From NCBI GenBank assembly GCA_031081675.1, contig JAVHLZ010000012.1, positions 10,006 to 73,577 of the forward strand: a stretch of DNA of 63,572 nucleotides, in the 5' to 3' direction. This document shows positions 32,182 to 40,252 of this stretch, in pieces. Numbering within the stretch: position 1 is the first letter of the stretch; each line of letters opens with the position of its first letter. The notes beneath the pieces were generated by a model that did no database searches, was not told the origin of the DNA, and worked only from the letters and a program-made list of their open reading frames with translations. The position numbers were made by a program, and so were the translations under genes. This stretch comes from Armatimonadota bacterium. Its GTDB lineage: Bacteria; Sysuimicrobiota; Sysuimicrobiia; Sysuimicrobiales; Kaftiobacteriaceae.

Positions 32182-33926
32182 GGCCGCACCGCCAGAGGCA
32201 CCACGACCAGGTGGTGGACCATCACGGAGGAGGTGTCCGACCGCACCACCACCCGTTCGTCAGCCACCCATCCCACCAGCCAGCCTTCCGCAGGCGGCGC
32301 AGCGGCGAGCGCGGCCAGGACCTCGTCCAGCAGGCGGTCGGGCACGCGCGCGGGCGGGGCAGGCGCCCGCTGCACAGGTCTCCACCCGGTGGGGTCGAGG
32401 ATCACGGTGCCGTCGGCGGTCAGGCGCGACAGCGCCGCCACCTGGCCGGCCCGCACGATCCGCGGGGACTCGATGGACGCGCCGGACAGGTTGCGCACGG
32501 AGAGCTCCAGGCCCTCGGGCCTCTCGCGGAGGGTGCCCTGGACGGGGAACTCGACCATCTGCCGCAGGCCGACCTGCAGCCCGGGCGGTGGCACCTCCCC
32601 GACCGCCGTCGCCGGGTCCTCAAAGGCGACGGGCAGGTGGACTGCGGGCGCGAAGACGCCGCCGGGGGGAGCGCGCAGGCGCACCCGCGCTCCGTACGGC
32701 GCGTAGACGGCCACGACTCCCTGCACGCGCGCCCACGGCGTGCCCGGCAGCCGCTCGGCCACCGAGACCTGCACCACCGCCGTGGCGGCGTCCCGCACGG
32801 ACAGGGAGAAGGCGCGCATGGCGGACGCGCCGGCCACCGACAGGGCCAGCACGGCCACCCAGCCGTAGCGGCCCGGGCCGGCCCGCCGCAGCACGGCCCG
32901 GGCCAGCAGGATGTACGCCGCCGACAGCGCCGCCAGAGCTGCCGGCAGGCTCCCGGGCAGCGGGCGCGTGGCCGGCAGCGCCCCGGACAGATCACCGATC
33001 ACCGGCGCCGCGGCCGGGGCCTCCAGCACCTCGCGCCACAGACCAGCCTGGCCGGGCCACGTGCGCAGCCGTGGGTCAAAGGCGTCCCACCCCCAGATGG
33101 TCACGATCCCGGCCCCGTACCGCCACCGGGCCATCAGGGCGCGGGCGGGCGACGGGAAGACCTCAGCGCCGGGGCGGGGCCTCAGCAGCGCTGCCGGGAT
33201 CCCCGGCGGCAGACCGGGCAGATCCTCGGGGCTCGTGGTGGTCACCCCCACAGGTTGTCCGGGCAGCATCTCCTCCAGCCACGGGGCCCGCAGGGAGAGC
33301 AGGCGCTCGGCCCCGGTGAGGACCAGGCGGCCGCCCTGCACGACCCACTGGACGAGCGCCTCCCGCTGCGAGGCGGTGAGCGCCTCCGGATCCACGTCCC
33401 GCAGGACCACGGCCGCGGCCGACGCGTACTGCTGCCAGCGGTCCGGCAGGTCATCCGTCCTGAAGTAGACCGGGCCCAGCCGCCCTGCGCCCCCCAGATG
33501 CTCCAGCCCGGCGGCCTCCCGGGACACGGCCAGCACCACCGCATCCACCACCCGCGAGGACCGCAGGTCCACCTCGGTGCGCGCCTGGATCGCCCCTGCC
33601 TCCAGCCGGACCACGGGTGGCCGGCGCGCCGTGGGCAGGACGATATCCACACTCAGGACATGGGGCCCGCCGGACGGCAGACGCACCGGCCGCCGGAAGA
33701 CCATCGGCGGACCTCCGGAGGGGGAGGGAACCTCCACCACCAGGGAGCCGTCGATGGGGACCGCCGTCCGTACCTCCACCCGCAGCGGGATCCATCCGGA
33801 CACGGTCACCCAGCCCGACCAGCCGGCCGACGCCCGAACCTCCACCGCCTCCTGGCCGGCGGCCGAAGCGGCAGCCAGGGCGACCAGCGGGACGACAACG
33901 CGGCAGGCGCGCAGAAGGCGGCGCAC
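32178..33926 (-). CDS. Exported membrane-anchored protein of the MoxR/VWA cluster
   Basis: 582 aa. A signal peptide (RRLLRACRVVVPLVALAAASAAG) is followed by a beta-rich domain (WSGWVTVSGWIPLRVEV). A GATase-like segment follows (SAAAVVLRDVDPEALTASQ, GGRLVLTGAERLL). Two membrane helices occur at about 325-375 (LPAALAALSAAYILLARAVL; YGWVAVLALSVAGASAM), with a further soluble domain after them. I do not recognise a named family. The segment order resembles that of the two VWA proteins in the cluster, minus a clear MIDAS, so it is probably a partner in the same complex. Confidence 0.65.
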   Translation of the reverse strand: MRRLLRACRVVVPLVALAAASAAGQEAVEVRASAGWSGWVTVSGWIPLRVEVRTAVPIDGSLVVEVPSPSGGPPMVFRRPVRLPSGGPHVLSVDIVLPTARRPPVVRLEAGAIQARTEVDLRSSRVVDAVVLAVSREAAGLEHLGGAGRLGPVYFRTDDLPDRWQQYASAAAVVLRDVDPEALTASQREALVQWVVQGGRLVLTGAERLLSLRAPWLEEMLPGQPVGVTTTSPEDLPGLPPGIPAALLRPRPGAEVFPSPARALMARWRYGAGIVTIWGWDAFDPRLRTWPGQAGLWREVLEAPAAAPVIGDLSGALPATRPLPGSLPAALAALSAAYILLARAVLRRAGPGRYGWVAVLALSVAGASAMRAFSLSVRDAATAVVQVSVAERLPGTPWARVQGVVAVYAPYGARVRLRAPPGGVFAPAVHLPVAFEDPATAVGEVPPPGLQVGLRQMVEFPVQGTLRERPEGLELSVRNLSGASIESPRIVRAGQVAALSRLTADGTVILDPTGWRPVQRAPAPPARVPDRLLDEVLAALAAAPPAEGWLVGWVADERVVVRSDTSSVMVHHLVVVPLAVRP

Positions 33927-34020
33927 GACACACCCGGCTGTGGTCTTTTGGCGCCGGGCCCCCTGCGCCCTGCCCCCCGGCGGTGACGCCGGCGCGCTCA
34001 GGCAGACCGGAACCGGAGGG

Positions 34021-34266
34021 TCAGGAGGAGGTCTTCGAGGACGACTCGGTGCGGGGAGATGGCGTGCCCTCGCCGTTGGAAGACGCCGACGGCTTGCGGT
34101 AGTCAGTGGCGTGGAAGCCCGACCCCTTGAAAATCAGCCCGACGGAGCTGAACACGCGGCGCGCCGGTCCGCCGCAGAGGGGACACGGGCCGGGAGTCTC
34201 GCCCACGGCGTGATACACCTCGAAGTGGTGGTTACAGTGCGCGCACCGGTACTCGTACAGAGGCAT
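34021..34266 (-). CDS. FmdB-family zinc ribbon protein
   Basis: 81 aa. It begins MPLYEYRCAHCNHHFEVYH, and a second pair, CPLCGG, completes the four-Cys zinc ribbon typical of FmdB. The hydrophobic FSSVGLIFKGSGFHATDY and the Ser-rich tail are also typical. FmdB-like proteins are small putative regulators of unknown mechanism. It has its own promoter at 34305-34333. Confidence 0.92.
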   Translation of the reverse strand: MPLYEYRCAHCNHHFEVYHAVGETPGPCPLCGGPARRVFSSVGLIFKGSGFHATDYRKPSASSNGEGTPSPRTESSSKTSS

Positions 34267-34304
34267 CGCCGAATCCCTTCCTGGACGGAACCACTCGGTA
34301 CCCT

Positions 34305-34333
34305 AGTATCAAAGCCCGCCCCGCGGCTGTCAA
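34305..34333 (-). promoter_or_regulatory. Promoter of the FmdB-family gene
   Basis: The minus strand reads TTGACA (complement of 34328-34333), a 17-nt spacer, then GATACT (complement of 34305-34310). The -35 is a perfect consensus. Confidence 0.7.
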
Positions 34334-34338
34334 GGCCC

Positions 34339-34435
34339 TGAACCTGCGTTGAGCCGTTGAAGCGTCCAACCGTGGGAGCGTTGAAGCGTCCGAGCGTTGG
34401 AGAGTTGAAGTAGGGCGTTTCAACGTTCGTCTCCC
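34339..34435. repeat. GTTGAAGCGT repeat patch (copy C)
   Basis: Degenerate direct units CGTTGAGC, CGTTGAAGCGTCC, GCGTTGAAGCGTCCGAGCG, TTGGAGAGTTGAAG and the inverse CGTTTCAACGTTCG fill the gap between the lipoprotein gene and the FmdB promoter. The unit is the same as in copies A and B. Confidence 0.65.
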
Positions 34436-35485
34436 CTACCTCCGCGCCAGCCGCGCCACCCAGATGGGGCCGACCGTGTCGCCGGTGTTGGTGCCGAACG
34501 CGAGCGCCCGACCCGACGGAGACCACACCACCGACAGGGCGGGGCCGGGGATCTCCAGCGCGAACGCCGCCACCACCAGGCGGCCTGACCCGTCGGCGTC
34601 GGCCACCAGCACCTCCGCCCGGCCGTCGGGGCTGACGTCGGCGTATGCCACCTTGTCCGACTGGGGGGACCACCCCACGCCGCTCAGGCGCCCGGCGGCC
34701 AGCGTCAGGCGCCCGGTGCCGTCCAGGCGCCTGACCACCAGGCGCGCCCCCGGGGCGTCCGGCAACACCACGGCCAGATGGCGCCCCGACGGAGACAGGA
34801 CCAGCGCGCCGGCCGGGCCCTCCAGGGGGATCCGCCGGCGGTCCGGATAGGCGATCCGCACGCGCCAGGCCTCGGTGATGGTGCGCCCGTCCGGGCTGAA
34901 GGCGACCAGCAGGTACAGGCTGTCGGGAAACCACTGGACGTCCGCGATCCGGCGGCCGTCGGCAGGCAGGAACACCTGGCGGCGAAATCCCCCGTCGCGG
35001 TTGGTCAGCCACAGTTCGTCCGCAACCCGCCCGCCGTCCTGGCGTTGCAGGACGACCGCCATCCGGTCGCTGCCCGGAGCCCAGGCGGCACGCACCGCCC
35101 GCCCGGGCAGCGCCAGGCGTCGCCGGGCCGTGCCGTCGGGGCGCAGCGTCCACACCGCGCCCTCGTCCACCACCGCCAGCAGGCCCAGGGGGCCTGACCA
35201 CGACAGCGACCGCCCCGTCCGGACCGTCAGCACGGGCCGCGGGGGTCCGTCCAGGGGGTGGACCCAGATCTGCCCGCCGGCGGCGTACGCCAGGGCGGCA
35301 CCGTCGGGAGACCACACCGCGGGCGAGCGGGCGGGCCGATCTGCCACCCGGCGGACATCGACCACCCGCAGCTGGCGGGTACTCTCGGGCGCGGGCGGAC
35401 GGCTGACCTCACAGCCGACGGCCAGCGCGGCGGCCAGGGTCAGGGCGACGGCGCGCCCGCGCGCTGGACTCCTCACAGACGGCAC
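34436..35485 (-). CDS. Beta-propeller (TolB/PD40-like) lipoprotein
   Basis: 349 aa from GTG 35485. A lipoprotein signal peptide VALTLAAALAVGC has its lipobox Cys at about 25. The rest is a six- or seven-bladed propeller with repeated WSPDGAALAYA, WAPGSDRMAV, FSPDGRT, LSPSGRHLAV, WSPQSDKVAY and WSPSGRALAF, the PD40/TolB-like blade motif. It is likely a surface-anchored binding or scaffolding protein of unknown ligand. It follows metK closely (9 nt). Confidence 0.8.
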   Translation of the reverse strand: MPSVRSPARGRAVALTLAAALAVGCEVSRPPAPESTRQLRVVDVRRVADRPARSPAVWSPDGAALAYAAGGQIWVHPLDGPPRPVLTVRTGRSLSWSGPLGLLAVVDEGAVWTLRPDGTARRRLALPGRAVRAAWAPGSDRMAVVLQRQDGGRVADELWLTNRDGGFRRQVFLPADGRRIADVQWFPDSLYLLVAFSPDGRTITEAWRVRIAYPDRRRIPLEGPAGALVLSPSGRHLAVVLPDAPGARLVVRRLDGTGRLTLAAGRLSGVGWSPQSDKVAYADVSPDGRAEVLVADADGSGRLVVAAFALEIPGPALSVVWSPSGRALAFGTNTGDTVGPIWVARLARR

Positions 35486-35494
35486 AGCGGGAGG

Positions 35495-36700
35495 CTAGAC
35501 CACCGGGTACTTGCCCTCGGCCAGCTCGCGGGTGAGCTGGCGGATGTTGGCCAGCTCCCGCTCCAGGATCTCCTGCACCCGGCGGACGGCCACGGCGCGG
35601 CGGGCGCGCTTTTCCAGGATGATCTGCGCCGCCGCCACCTTGGGCTGGTCGATGGGGGCGCCGATCTGGCTGAGCATCCACACGTAGACCTCCCGGATGC
35701 CGGGCACCTCCCGGTAGATCCGGTCGGCCACCTGGTGGGTGAGGATGGTGTAGATCTTGCCCACGTGGGAGACGGGGTTCTTGCCCGCCGCCGCCTCGGT
35801 GCCCATGGGGCGGTTGAGGGCGATGACCCCGTTCACCTTGTTGCCCCGGCCGATCTGGCCGCTGTCCCCGCCCTCGGCGGACGTGCCGGTCACGGACAGG
35901 TACATGCCGCCCAGGCCGCGCCCGGGCATGTCCAGGGTATTCAGGTCCAGGGTGATCTTCGTGAGGGTGCGGGCTTCAGACCGCACGTACTCCTCCACCG
36001 CCTCGTGGATCTGCGCCTTGCGGCGGAAGTAGGTCTCCTCCGAGTCGATGAACCGGTCCACGAAGGCCACCGCGGCCGTCAGCGACAGCTCGTCGCCCCG
36101 CCGGAACCCCATGACCTTGATGTCCTCGCCGGCCTCGGGAAACTGCTCCTTGAACGCCGGCGAGTTCATGTACCGTTCGGTGAGCAGGACCAGCCGCTCG
36201 GTCTCGGTGAGGGGCGCGTAGCCCACCGCCGCCGACGTGTCGTTGGCCCCGGGGGCGTTCCGGCGGAAGATGTCCACCAGCTCGGGCGATCCGGGCTTGA
36301 TCTGGACGTCGTACCGGACGTGCTCGTCGGGATCCACGAACCGCAGGTGCTCCCGGATCCACCGCTTGGCCGTGGAGATGGCGATCTCCTCAATGGGCAC
36401 CCGCTGGCCGTCGATCTCGAAGGTGGCGCGGTCGCCGAAGATCAGGCGCATGGGCTCCAGGATCCGGCCCCCGCCCAGCCGGACCTCGGCGGTCCCCGCC
36501 ACCAGGAAGGCCTTGTCGATGTTGTGGTGCAGAATGGCCCCGCAGCGCCGCAGGTACTCGCGGCTCAGCTCGATGCTGACCCGCTCCATGATGGCATCGC
36601 AGATGGAGTCGGGGTGGCCCACCCCCTTGCGCTCCACGATCTCCACCTGGTGCTCGGACACCGGCTTGCCGGACAGGACCTCCACCGTGATCTGCCGCAC
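35495..36700 (-). CDS. metK: S-adenosylmethionine synthetase, archaeal type
   Basis: 401 aa. The protein makes SAM from methionine and ATP. It belongs to the archaeal AdoMet synthetase family (PF01941), not the usual bacterial MetK: VEIVERKGVGHPDSICDAIM, ILHHNIDKAFLVAG, NAPGANDTSAAVGYAPLTE, MGFRRGDELSLTAAVAFVDR and SAEGGDSGQIGRGNKVNG are family hallmarks. GTG 36700 has GGAGG upstream. It lies 67 nt after a rhomboid gene in the rpsB direction. Archaeal-type MetK is scattered among bacteria, usually explained by transfer. Confidence 0.94.
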   Translation of the reverse strand: MRQITVEVLSGKPVSEHQVEIVERKGVGHPDSICDAIMERVSIELSREYLRRCGAILHHNIDKAFLVAGTAEVRLGGGRILEPMRLIFGDRATFEIDGQRVPIEEIAISTAKRWIREHLRFVDPDEHVRYDVQIKPGSPELVDIFRRNAPGANDTSAAVGYAPLTETERLVLLTERYMNSPAFKEQFPEAGEDIKVMGFRRGDELSLTAAVAFVDRFIDSEETYFRRKAQIHEAVEEYVRSEARTLTKITLDLNTLDMPGRGLGGMYLSVTGTSAEGGDSGQIGRGNKVNGVIALNRPMGTEAAAGKNPVSHVGKIYTILTHQVADRIYREVPGIREVYVWMLSQIGAPIDQPKVAAAQIILEKRARRAVAVRRVQEILERELANIRQLTRELAEGKYPVV

Positions 36701-36767
36701 CGGGACCTCCTCGCCGCCGCGTCCGGGGAATGGATTCGCGCCCGCCGGCTCCGCTCCTACCCGCCGG

Positions 36768-37427
36768 TCACCACCGTGGGCGCCGGCGGCGCACGAACAC
36801 GGGGACCAGCAGCACGCCGGCCACGAAGCCGCCCACGTGGGCCCACCAGGCCACCATCTCGGCCTGGCCGTCCAGGCTGGCCAGCCCGGACACCAGTTGC
36901 AGGACGAACCACAGGGGCAGGAACACCACCGCGGGCACGGCCACCACCCGGGTGAACAGACCCATGGGTACCAGCGAGAGGATCCGGGCCCGGGGGAACA
37001 GGACCAGGTAAGCTCCCAGAACGCCGGCCACGGCGCCGCTGGCGCCCACCAGGGGCCGGTCCGACAGGGGCGCCAGCAGCGTGTGGGTCAGGACGGCGGC
37101 CACCCCCGACAGCAGGTAGAAGGCCACAAACCCCATGTGGCCCATCAGGTCCTCCACGTTGTCGCCGAAGATCCACAGGTACAGCATGTTCCCCAGCAGA
37201 TGGACCCACCCGCCGTGCAGGAACATGTGGGTCACCAGGGTGGGGGCCGCCCCCAGGGGATCCGCCAGCAGCCGCGCCGGCACCGCCCCGTAGGCGGTGA
37301 TGAACGCCAGCAGGGCGGGGCCGTCCAGGGACGCCATGCGCAGGAACACGGCCACGCAGGCCCCGATGAGGGCCACGGTGGCCACCGGCGGGGAGCGGGA
37401 GGGGTTGTCGTCGCGGAGGGGGATCAT
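36768..37427 (-). CDS. Rhomboid-family intramembrane serine protease
   Basis: 219 aa with six membrane helices. Catalytic Ser is in LVGASGAVAGVLGAYL, catalytic His in WWAHVGGFVAG, and the family's HMFLHGGWVHLLGNMLYLW loop is intact. It would cleave membrane proteins; the target is unknown. The start (ATGA) overlaps the mgtC stop. Confidence 0.94.
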   Translation of the reverse strand: MIPLRDDNPSRSPPVATVALIGACVAVFLRMASLDGPALLAFITAYGAVPARLLADPLGAAPTLVTHMFLHGGWVHLLGNMLYLWIFGDNVEDLMGHMGFVAFYLLSGVAAVLTHTLLAPLSDRPLVGASGAVAGVLGAYLVLFPRARILSLVPMGLFTRVVAVPAVVFLPLWFVLQLVSGLASLDGQAEMVAWWAHVGGFVAGVLLVPVFVRRRRPRW

Positions 37428-38092
37428 GCGGCGGTGTCTTCCCAGCGTACCGCCTCGACCCCGTCCACGTCCCCCAGCGCCACCAGCACCTCGTCGCGGC
37501 TCAGCCGGGGCGGCAGGCGCACGCCGAGGGTAAGGACCACCTTCTCGTCCTGCCGCCCGGACATGTCCACGTGCTCGATGTTCACGCCCAGGCTGCCCAG
37601 CAGGGTGCCGACGCGGCCGATCTGGCCCGGCCGGTCCGCGATGACCAGCGAGAGGTGGCCCACGCCCCGGCGCGGAATGCGGGCCTCAAAGCCCTTGAAC
37701 AGGGTCAGGACCGCCGCCACGATGGCCGTGGTGAGGATGGCGCCGATGTAGTACCCCACGCCCACCGCCGTCCCGATGGCGGCCACCGTCCACAGGCTGG
37801 CCGCGGTCGTCAGGCCCTGGACGCTGGCCCCCGTGCGCCAGATGGTGCCGGCGCCCAGGAAGCCGATGCCCACCACGATGTTGCTCGCCACCCGGGCGGG
37901 GTCGGCTCCGGTCCCAAAGAAGCCCACCGCCGAGATCAGGGTGAACAGGGCGGCCCCCACGCACACCAGGATGTGGGTGCGGAAGCCCGCAGGTTTCTCG
38001 GCGCTCTCCCGCTGCCAGCCGATCAGTCCGCCCAGCACCAGGGCCAGGCCCAGCCGCAGGGCGGCCACGCCGATGTGCTCCAGCACCGTCAT
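37424..38092 (-). CDS. MgtC/SapB-family membrane protein
   Basis: 222 aa from ATG 38092, which overlaps the ispG stop (ATGA). The MgtC membrane domain has ALVLGGLIGWQRES, FRTHILVCVGAALFTLIS, NIVVGIGFLGAGTIWR and GLTTAASLWTVAAIG. The C-terminal 80 residues form an ACT-like domain (LSLVIADRPGQIGRVGTLLG) with a ligand-binding look. MgtC proteins are linked to Mg limitation and membrane potential. The frame upstream to 38542 is a shadow of ispG. Confidence 0.93.
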   Translation of the reverse strand: MTVLEHIGVAALRLGLALVLGGLIGWQRESAEKPAGFRTHILVCVGAALFTLISAVGFFGTGADPARVASNIVVGIGFLGAGTIWRTGASVQGLTTAASLWTVAAIGTAVGVGYYIGAILTTAIVAAVLTLFKGFEARIPRRGVGHLSLVIADRPGQIGRVGTLLGSLGVNIEHVDMSGRQDEKVVLTLGVRLPPRLSRDEVLVALGDVDGVEAVRWEDTAA

Positions 38093-39171
38093 GCTCCCGC
38101 CGCCTTCTCCCGGGCCAGCGCCTCCACCTGCTCCATCAGGGCGTCCACCAGGCGGTCTTCGGGCAGGCTGGCGATGATCTTCCCGCCCCGGAACAGCAGC
38201 CCCATGCCCCGCCCGCAGGCGATCCCCAGGTCGGCCATCCGCGCTTCGCCGGGCCCGTTGACGGCGCACCCCATCACCGCCACCTTGACGGGGGCGTTCA
38301 GCCGGGCCAGCCGCCGCTCGACCTCCTGGGCGATGGCGATGATGTCCACCTCGGCGCGCCCGCAGGACGGGCAGGCCACCAGCTGCACGCCCCGGGTGCG
38401 CAGGCCCAGGCTCTTGAGGATTTCGTATGCCACCCGCACCTCCTCCACCGGATCGGCCGCCAGGGAGACCCGGATGGTGTCCCCGATGCCCCGGGAGAGG
38501 ATGGCGCCGATGCCCACGGCGGACTTGATCCCCCCCGCCCACGCGGTGCCCGCCTCGGTGATGCCCACGTGCAGGGGGTAGTCCACCTGCTCGCTGATCA
38601 TGGTGTAGGCCTCGATGGCCATGGGCACGTCCGAGGCCTTCACCGACACCACGATGTCGTGAAAGTCCAGGTCCTGCAGGACCTGGATGTCCTCCAGGGC
38701 GCTGCTCACCAGCGCCTCGGCGCAGGGGCGGCCGAACCGGCGCAGGATGGCCTTGCTGAGGGACCCGACGTTGGCGCCCACCCGGATGGGCACGCCGCGC
38801 TCCTTGGCGGCCCGGGCCACGATGCGCGTGCGCTCCCGGCTGCCGATGTTGCCGGGGTTGATGCGCAGCTTGTCCACCCCCGCCTCCAGGGCGGCCAGGG
38901 CCAGCCGGTAGTCGAAGTGGATGTCGGCCACGATGGGGATGGGGCTGCGGGGCCGGATCTGCGCCAGGGCCTGGGCGGCTTCCCGGTCAGGGACGGCCAG
39001 GCGGACGATCTCGCAGCCTTCGGCGGCCAGCTGGTAGATCTGGGCCAGGGTCCCCTCCACATCGCGGGTGTCGGTGACGGTCATGGACTGCACCGCGATG
39101 GGCGCGCCGCCGCCGATCTCCACGCGGCCCACCCGCACCCGCCGGGTCTGCTCTCGCGGCCGCAGACTCAT
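38089..39171 (-). CDS. ispG: 4-hydroxy-3-methylbut-2-en-1-yl diphosphate synthase
   Basis: 360 aa, the standard short bacterial form. The 4Fe-4S enzyme converts MEcPP to HMBPP in the MEP pathway. VQSMTVTDTRDVEGTL starts the TIM barrel. DKLRINPGNIG and HVGITEAGT are typical. The cluster ligands are Cys in VACPSCGRAE and VMGCAVNGPGEA. With dxr two genes upstream it shows that the organism makes isoprenoids by the MEP route. Confidence 0.96.
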   Translation of the reverse strand: MSLRPREQTRRVRVGRVEIGGGAPIAVQSMTVTDTRDVEGTLAQIYQLAAEGCEIVRLAVPDREAAQALAQIRPRSPIPIVADIHFDYRLALAALEAGVDKLRINPGNIGSRERTRIVARAAKERGVPIRVGANVGSLSKAILRRFGRPCAEALVSSALEDIQVLQDLDFHDIVVSVKASDVPMAIEAYTMISEQVDYPLHVGITEAGTAWAGGIKSAVGIGAILSRGIGDTIRVSLAADPVEEVRVAYEILKSLGLRTRGVQLVACPSCGRAEVDIIAIAQEVERRLARLNAPVKVAVMGCAVNGPGEARMADLGIACGRGMGLLFRGGKIIASLPEDRLVDALMEQVEALAREKAAGA

Positions 39172-39190
39172 CGCCGTCTCCCCCGCCCGC

Positions 39191-40252
39191 TCACAGGCGC
39201 CCCAGGTCCCGCACGGTCAGCACCACCAGGAGCAGCATGAGCAGCGCAAACCCCACCAGGTGAATGTAGCCTTCCCGCCGGGGGTCCACCGGACGCCGCC
39301 GGATGGCCTCCACCACCAGGAACAGCAACCGCCCTCCGTCCAGCGCCGGCACCGGCAGCAGGTTGAAGAGTCCCACCATGATGCTGAGCAAGGCGGCCGT
39401 GTACACGAAGGGCTCCGCGCCGACCTGGGCCGCCTCTCCCAGAAATCGCACCGCGTCCACGGGGCCGGACAGTTCGCGGAAGAATGTCCCGCGGCGGACC
39501 AAGGCCGCCACCGCCCCGCCGATGGCGGCCGCGTACTGTCCGGTGGTGGTCACCCCCCACCACAGGGCCCGCCCCGGACCCATGGGCTGGCGCACCGACT
39601 CCGGGCGGAACCCGATAAGCCCGATCCCCTGGCGCTGGTCGCGGATGGTGGTGACCTCCACCTCAAACCGCCGCCCGTCGCGCTCCACGGTCAGCCGCAG
39701 GCGCTCGTGGGGACGGCGGTGGATGGTCTCGATGACCTGCTCGCCGTCGGCCATGGGCTGCCCGTCGATGGCCGCGATCCGGTCGCCCGCCCGCAGGCCG
39801 ACCGCCGCCGCCGGACAGGTGACCCGGCGGCCGTCGTCAGAGCAGACGGTGAGGACCTGTCCGATGCGGGTGCTGATCCCCACCGGCACCCCCAGGGCGG
39901 CGGCCAGGCCGGCGAACAGCAGCACCGCCAGGACCAGGTTCATCACCGGGCCGGCCAGCACCACGGCCATGCGCTGCCAGACCGACTTGCTGCGCAGGCT
40001 GCCGGACCCGCTCGCGCCCTCTGCATCCTCCCCCGCCAGCCTCACATAGCCGCCCAGGGGGAGAACGTTGACCGCGTACACCGTCTCCCCGCGGCGTATC
40101 CGCACCAGCGGCGGCCCGAATCCCAGGGCGAACGCCAGCACGGTGACGCCGGTACGCCGGGCGATCAGGAAGTGCCCCAGCTCGTGGGCGAAGATCATCA
40201 GCCCGAAGGCGACGATGGCCCACCCCAGGTTCACCGGCTGCACGCCGCTCAT
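39191..40252 (-). CDS. rseP: Site-2 membrane metalloprotease, RseP/RasP family
   Basis: 353 aa. HELGH at 23-27 is the zinc motif in the first membrane helix. A central PDZ domain (about 115-190) and the LDG motif in LLPVPALDGGRLLFLV complete the site. It performs intramembrane cleavage of anti-sigma factors or signal peptides. The ATGA start overlaps the dxr stop. The cdsA-dxr-rseP-ispG order is typical. Confidence 0.95.
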   Translation of the reverse strand: MSGVQPVNLGWAIVAFGLMIFAHELGHFLIARRTGVTVLAFALGFGPPLVRIRRGETVYAVNVLPLGGYVRLAGEDAEGASGSGSLRSKSVWQRMAVVLAGPVMNLVLAVLLFAGLAAALGVPVGISTRIGQVLTVCSDDGRRVTCPAAAVGLRAGDRIAAIDGQPMADGEQVIETIHRRPHERLRLTVERDGRRFEVEVTTIRDQRQGIGLIGFRPESVRQPMGPGRALWWGVTTTGQYAAAIGGAVAALVRRGTFFRELSGPVDAVRFLGEAAQVGAEPFVYTAALLSIMVGLFNLLPVPALDGGRLLFLVVEAIRRRPVDPRREGYIHLVGFALLMLLLVVLTVRDLGRL

